Positions 61,901 through 64,000 of a stretch of DNA of 64,000 bases are shown in pieces. The notes beneath the pieces are model-generated. The model was given only the letters and a program-made list of their open reading frames with translations. It searched no databases and was not told where the DNA came from. How positions within the stretch are numbered: position 1 is the stretch's first letter; every line of letters begins with the position of its first letter. The translations under genes were made by a program, and so were the position numbers. Source of the stretch: Congeria kusceri (Eukaryota; Mollusca; Bivalvia; Myida; Dreissenidae); assembly GCA_027627225.1 (NCBI GenBank), contig CM051025.1, forward strand, positions 76,471,974 to 76,535,973, given 5' to 3'.

Positions 61901-62519
61901 AAGAGATATTGTAACAATCGTCGTGATACTTAATAATGTATGTCAAGTTTACCAACGGAGCATTTAATACAGCAGTAAGCATAGTATTTCAAATTTATCC
62001 GGCACATAATTATTTCTTTATCTGAATGGTAATTTTTCGGTGACTTGTTCCATGCGTACGCATTAATTAACATCCGAATTTATCTAAACTGTATTTATGA
62101 CAGCCATATATAAATTATATCTAACCCGCGTGGAATTTGTGTATGTTTAACATCGGCATTGATGATCTATGATGATCATTGTTATACGTTCTTAGAAAGA
62201 AGTACAATTATTATGTTACATTGAAACCGTGTAGCAGATGAAGTTCTGGAAAAATAAAGTAGTACTGAGTACCATAAATGCAAACAGACTTCCAGAGGGC
62301 CATTATAATGCTCAGAACTATGCTCAGATTTTTGATGTAATAGGCATTGTCTTTACGAGGAACTGTCTGTGTGCCTTGTTTTATGGCATGCAATGAAGGA
62401 GAGAGAAATATAAGTTAATAACATGATCAACACTGTAGAAGGCAAGCGGATGATAATCTTTGAACATGTATCTCTGGGTTAAATGAGAATACTTTTTTGT
62501 ATTTTGTTTCCTTTTTTGG

Positions 62520-62679
62520 CGTAGCTGTCTAACCCAACTTTTGACATTCTCCCGCATTTTGTCCCGAATGAATACATCTTAACACTGCAGTGGCTAATTT
62601 GAATCGGACTATTCGCGGGACGTTTCCATAATATTTGATTGGATATCGAGAAGCTCAAACGTTGGGTTAGACAGCTACG
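62520..62679. repeat. Hairpin with 19-bp perfect arms
   Basis: CGTAGCTGTCTAACCCAAC (62520-62538) recurs inverted at 62661-62679. With one or two mismatches the arms extend to about 27 bp. The loop is ~120 bp. The 80-codon + strand frame from 62639 starts within it and has no recognisable domain. Confidence 0.8.
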
Positions 62680-63679
62680 ACGAAATAAACACCATAATAA
62701 CGTAAATTATGTAGGGAATACGTTTTTGGTCCCGGAATGGAGACAGTTTATCCGGTATGGCCTAGACAATAAAAATAGGGACAGCTTTAGCAAGCCATAT
62801 TTTTTGTTTTCGGACCGAATAAACGTCCACTTATTCTATTTATCCTGTTTTCTACTCAATTGCATTTTAAAAGCACTTTAAGCAAAGGTTTAACTTATAC
62901 GAGTAATTACAATGTTTTATGACGAGCCTCGGACCCAAACTCTCGCTTGCATTTATGAGTACTACCCGAAGAAATAGTCCTCTATTTCTTAATCACTTTG
63001 ATCATAAAGCGATACTAAAATGCTAAACAAACACAGATTTGCTGATGTCACTATAAAACACGAACAAGAATTGGTATATTTGCCTTTGTTTTAAACCAGA
63101 TATTGATTTTTGAAAAGTTGCATTGCGTCACGCCTACGTTATTGGAGTGAAGGTTTCAGTGTACACAGTATACAACTCAAACTAAGTGTGTTGGAGTTAA
63201 AAATAAATGCAATCGAAATACACTATTTAGTGTTTCTGTGTTTTGGATGGATTATGTTAATAACATTTATGTCAAACAGTATATGGAGTATATGCCTCGG
63301 ATGGAACCGGTGAGATTAATTAAATCCCATATAATTTTCTCGAATGTACCCGGATACATGGACAGTTGTGGATGGAGAATAGCGTGGCCAAAATAAATGT
63401 TTTCTCTGGAGTTTTATTATTCCTATATTTAGTAAATGTATGGATGTAGTCTTCGTTTAATTACTTTTAGACGGAAATTTATATGAAGGGTTATTTCTTT
63501 GAATAAACCGAATATTTGTTTGTTGATCAAGGAAATATAGGCCCAAAGGATTACTGTACCCGCTTACATCAAGTGTTTTGAAATGGAATTGAAGATGATG
63601 TTTACACCTTTATCGATTTGATATATGGCACGTGCGGATTAACAACTCATAATGAGGTCCATAAAGTTGGCTAGAAAAT

Positions 63680-64000
63680 AGGTATTGGGTATAGGGTATT
63701 CAATATGTTGCCAAACTCCAATACCCAGCTCGGTATTGGGTATTCAAAATATACCACATATCGAGCCAGGGATGAAAACCTAGCTGGGTATTGGGTATTC
63801 GCGAAATACATGATGGCGAATATCTAGCCAGCCTCCAATACCTAGTTCGGTATTCGGTATTCAAAATATACCGAATATCGAGCTAGGGATGAATACCTAG
63901 CTGGGTACTGGGTATTCGCGAAATACATGATGGCGAATATCTAGCCAGCCTCCAATACCTAGCTCGGTATTCGGTATTCAAAATATACCGAATATCGAGC
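63680..64000. repeat. 117-bp tandem satellite, runs off the window
   Basis: TCCAATACC starts at 63717, 63834 and 63951, an exact 117-bp spacing. The unit is rich in inverted words: CGGTATTCAAAATATACCG, GAATATCTAGCC, ATACCTAGCTGGGTA. At least 2.7 units are visible; the right end is beyond the window. Confidence 0.95.

Larger units (their letters stand above)
55195..62040. repeat. Second copy of the ~10-11 kb tandem duplication
   Basis: Blocks collinear with 44.3-50.4 kb, listed there, in the same order and orientation. No open frame is shared by the two copies. It also contains the GTGGCCACGA-type repeat at 57.2-57.5 kb and the CRE/palindrome cluster at 58.8-59.0 kb, which are not evident in the first copy. 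Confidence 0.7.

Noticed and set aside
1..64000. CRISPR arrays, bacterial operons, riboswitches
   Set aside because: The tandem arrays lack repeat/spacer structure and the genes are spliced animal genes; none of these feature types applies.

Overview
This is a eukaryotic, AT-rich, intron- and repeat-rich animal window. Two spliced nuclear genes can be reconstructed with GT-AG junctions. The many copies of a palindromic short element, tRNA-derived SINEs and 'agggcc...ctcaggtgagct' interspersed repeats suggest a bivalve mollusc, probably Dreissena-like. That assignment is inference from repeat style and was not tested by a search.

Layout. 1-3.8 kb: no gene recognised; a long, internally repetitive inverted repeat (1308-2286) and a second element with ~60-bp terminal inverted repeats (2588-3299). 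3.8-8.1 kb, + strand: a four-exon RIIAD1-like gene (118 aa, RIIa docking/dimerisation domain). 8.1-12.7 kb: intergenic, mostly repeats. 12.7-40.0 kb, - strand: ALDH7A1 (antiquitin, alpha-aminoadipic semialdehyde dehydrogenase), rebuilt here as 18 exons that join in frame to 537 codons, with catalytic Cys, Glu and Asn residues intact. The two genes are convergent. The ALDH7A1 introns hold most of the window's mobile DNA: palindromic MITE-like copies, a 44-bp minisatellite seeded from its own exon-14/intron junction, a 28-bp minisatellite, large 166-bp-period repeats, several terminal-inverted-repeat elements, one SINE with target-site duplications, and a Jockey/CR1-type LINE interrupted by two DNA elements with target-site duplications.

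40-64 kb: no protein-coding host gene found. It contains a 3' LINE fragment (+), tRNA-like SINE modules, a decayed Penelope-like element (- strand; reverse transcriptase plus GIY-YIG) beside a ~95-bp tandem array and a GAT microsatellite, a diverged direct duplication with a ~10-11 kb period covering about 42-62 kb, and a 117-bp tandem array that runs off the right edge.

The two genes have no evident functional connection: one is a small RIIa-fold protein (families of this kind are typical of cilia and sperm), the other a lysine-catabolism and aldehyde-detoxification enzyme. No clear new multi-gene system was found. The most interesting structures are the exon-junction-derived minisatellite, the long inverted repeat at 1.3-2.3 kb, the nested transposons with datable insertions, and the ~10-kb non-coding duplication.
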